DNA from: Saprospiraceae bacterium
Lineage (GTDB): Bacteria; Bacteroidota; Bacteroidia; Chitinophagales; Saprospiraceae
Assembly (NCBI GenBank): GCA_947441325.1
Contig: CANETR010000078.1
Coordinates: 1-7,629 of the forward strand
DNA length: 7,629 bases
Reading direction: 5' to 3'
Shown here piece by piece: positions 6,854 through 7,629 of this stretch (within the stretch, counting starts at the first letter, position 1; the number at the start of each line of letters is the position of its first letter). Made by a program: the position numbers and the translations under genes. The notes below the pieces were generated by a model. It saw nothing but the letters and a program-made list of their open reading frames with translations, was not told the DNA's origin and did not search any database.

Positions 6854-6897
6854 TAATAATTAAAAATGATCCAGTATATAGAAAGCACTTTCGTTTT

Positions 6898-7005
6898 GAG
6901 GAAATTTTCAAACACAGATTTAATGGACAATACCGATTTACACGGATTTTGATGGTCAAAATACTGGTATTTTACTACGTAAAAAAACGTACGGATTGTC
7001 GACTT
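6898..7005 (+). repeat. intergenic repeat element, direct copy R2
   Basis: This is the shorter copy of the R1 element. It keeps the three inverted repeats: ATTTTG/CAAAAT with a different loop (6946-6962), AAAATAC/GTATTTT (6958-6973), and TACGT/ACGTA around six A (6976-6991). The last one differs from R1 at two stem positions on both arms, so pairing is kept. The segment 6910-6920 is also half of an inverted repeat with 6839-6849. Confidence 0.75.
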
Positions 7006-7014
7006 GATTTTTTG

Positions 7015-7035
7015 TCTCGTCAGAAACTGACGAGA
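7015..7035. repeat. 9-bp perfect hairpin at the breakpoint of junction copy B
   Basis: TCTCGTCAG and CTGACGAGA pair perfectly around AAA. A flanking T-run (7008-7013) could pair with an A-run (7038-7043) across a small internal loop, giving a longer stem. It is not a canonical terminator on either strand, because in each direction the T-run precedes the stem and the A-run follows it. It overlaps the first base of a 29-codon open frame at 7035. It sits about 27 bases before the point where similarity to the symporter end begins, so it may mark a rearrangement site. Confidence 0.6.
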
Positions 7036-7124
7036 TGAAAAAAGTAAGAAAGAAGATTGGATTTGTGATAATAGTGCTATTTACCTATTTGTTTCCTGAC
7101 AAAAACCAAGCGCAGTCTATTTAG
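7035..7124 (+). pseudogene. remnant of a second symporter C-terminus (29-codon open frame)
   Basis: The frame from ATG 7035 to TAG 7122-7124 encodes 29 residues. The last 20 align with the end of the symporter at 6540-6599: FVIIVLFTYLFPDK followed by NQAQSI here, against FVVIVAFSYLFPDK followed by KAETI there. Thirteen of 19 aligned residues are identical, with one inserted codon. Silent changes (GTA/GTG, TTC/TTT, CCC/CCT) show that the copy diverged while coding. The body of this second symporter is gone. The first nine codons (MKKVRKKIG) do not match the symporter and give a positively charged lead into a hydrophobic stretch. The frame could therefore be a tiny membrane or signal-like peptide, but there is no promoter or ribosome-binding evidence. 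Most likely a gene-end relic. It overlaps the end of the opposing GTPase gene by 8 bases. Confidence 0.6.
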
Positions 7125-7140
7125 CCATAAGCTGCCTTAG
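7062..7140. repeat. junction duplication, copy B (symporter-tail remnant plus GTPase 3' end)
   Basis: This is the counterpart of 6540-6615: here the GTPase gene is intact and the symporter is reduced to its tail. Stretches identical in both copies include CTATTTAGCCATAAGCTG (7117-7134), which holds both stop codons in opposite directions. The 8-base tail-to-tail overlap of the two genes is preserved in both copies, so the ancestral arrangement was a convergent overlapping pair. Confidence 0.85.
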
Positions 7141-7629
7141 GTTTTTCTCCAGAATTTCTTTGTTCAGTTTTTTGCCAATGAAAACGATGCGGCTCTGACG
7201 TGGCTTTCCTTCGGGCCAATCCTCGCCCAGGCTGAAGGAATAAGCCTTACGTACGGATTGCAGAATGACTTTTATGTCTTGATACTGCACATCGAGTACT
7301 GCTTTCACGCGGTAAATACCTTCGCCCTGCAGCATGAGCAGCACCTGCATCCAATGCCTTAGTTTGAGCATATCGAAGGCGCTATCGAAGATAAAACTAT
7401 GCGAAACGATGTCATCGTGCTGATGATGGTGGTGATGATGTTCGTGATGATGCCCGCCTGCCTTGTGCTGTGCGCGTAGCTTTGTTTCAACAGCTTCGGC
7501 CTTATAGGCATTGATATCTAATAAATCGATGTCGCTTTTCGAAAAATCGCCTATGGAAATGCCAGCAAGGGGATTCACATTTTTCAAGATTCCCTGCAAT
7601 TTTTCAAGGTATTCGGCACTCACCTCAGC
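7117..7629 (-). CDS. COG0523/CobW-type metallochaperone GTPase, C-terminal part
   Basis: The fragment of 170 codons runs off the right edge; the GTG at 7621-7623 is an internal Val, since the frame stays open to the end (Ala-Glu precede it). Residue numbers here count from that Val. The first part (EYLEKLQGILKNVNPLAGI) is the helix following the NKxD guanine-specificity motif of the G domain, which lies just outside. A histidine-rich loop (10 His in 12 residues, 58-69; bases 7417-7452) then leads into the CobW C-terminal domain, with SFIFDSAFD, LLMLQGEGIYRVKAVLDV, AYSFSLGEDWPEG and RIVFIGKKLN. Family members use GTP to deliver metals, often Zn2+, and a His-rich loop fits metal binding; the metal is not determined. 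The 3' end overlaps the symporter-tail remnant by 8 bases. The family call is secure; zinc is an inference. Confidence 0.93.
   Translation of the reverse strand, partial: AEVSAEYLEKLQGILKNVNPLAGISIGDFSKSDIDLLDINAYKAEAVETKLRAQHKAGGHHHEHHHHHHQHDDIVSHSFIFDSAFDMLKLRHWMQVLLMLQGEGIYRVKAVLDVQYQDIKVILQSVRKAYSFSLGEDWPEGKPRQSRIVFIGKKLNKEILEKNLRQLMAK

Larger units (their letters stand above)
6616..7034. other. non-coding spacer between the two junction copies
   Basis: About 420 bases with no convincing gene. It holds the direct repeat pair R1/R2, the inverted partial copy and a breakpoint hairpin, with AT-rich filler between them. Plus-strand open frames are short. The longest minus-strand frame (6592-6930) runs across the repeats and ends in the GTPase-tail remnant, so it is not treated as a gene. 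No tRNA, known riboswitch or intrinsic terminator was recognised. Confidence 0.7.

Noticed and set aside
6592..6930. Minus-strand open frame of 112 codons ending in LRQLMAK
   Set aside because: It runs through the repeat elements, has low-complexity composition and matches a protein only in its last few codons, which come from the duplicated GTPase tail. It is better explained as a relic plus chance frame.
7417..7452. Short tandem GTGATG-like repeat
   Set aside because: It is the histidine codon run of the GTPase loop, explained by coding sequence rather than a separate repeat.

Overview
The window looks like a chromosomal piece of a Bacteroidota genome (probably Cytophagales or a relative; this is inference). 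The base composition is AT-rich, genes lack Shine-Dalgarno-like leaders, and two sites match the Bacteroidota -7 promoter element TAnnTTTG. The sirtuin, the MutS start and the exported proteins also read like members of that phylum. No phage, integrase, transposase, tRNA, rRNA or CRISPR signal was seen.

Layout. Positions 1-5083 hold six genes on the minus strand. In transcription order they are: a Na+/phosphate cotransporter-family protein with a PhoU-like tail (3389-5083); a D-threonine aldolase/D-serine dehydratase-like PLP enzyme 2 bases after it (2286-3386); an exported pentapeptide-repeat protein (1517-2215); a strong intrinsic terminator (1460-1499); a small putative lipoprotein (1012-1437); a class III-type sirtuin 5 bases after that (311-1006); and the start of mutS (1-269, probable TTG start). 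A 100-base divergent intergenic region (5084-5183) carries two back-to-back -7 elements only 3 bases apart. One serves the minus-strand transporter cluster, the other a plus-strand sodium:solute symporter (5184-6599). At the right end lies the C-terminal half of a COG0523/CobW-type metallochaperone GTPase with a histidine-rich loop (7117-7629, minus).

The most unusual part is the 517-base stretch 6600-7116 between the convergent symporter and GTPase genes. The symporter/GTPase junction is present twice, at 6540-6615 and 7062-7140. The copies are about 79% identical, and their differences respect the reading frames of both genes. Each copy keeps one intact gene and only the tail of the other, which suggests an old tandem duplication or allele exchange followed by internal loss. 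Between the two junctions lies a degenerate repeat element in two direct copies (6635-6771, 6898-7005) plus an inverted partial copy (6809-6853). The direct copies preserve three small inverted repeats. One shows two compensatory base-pair changes, and another varies only in its loop, which suggests selection on a folded form.

Functional links are modest. Two sodium-coupled transporter families are driven from one shared control region. The PLP enzyme is tightly linked to the phosphate-type transporter. A lipoprotein of unknown role, a protein deacylase and a mismatch-repair gene follow one another downstream. No complete new defence or mobile system is visible.
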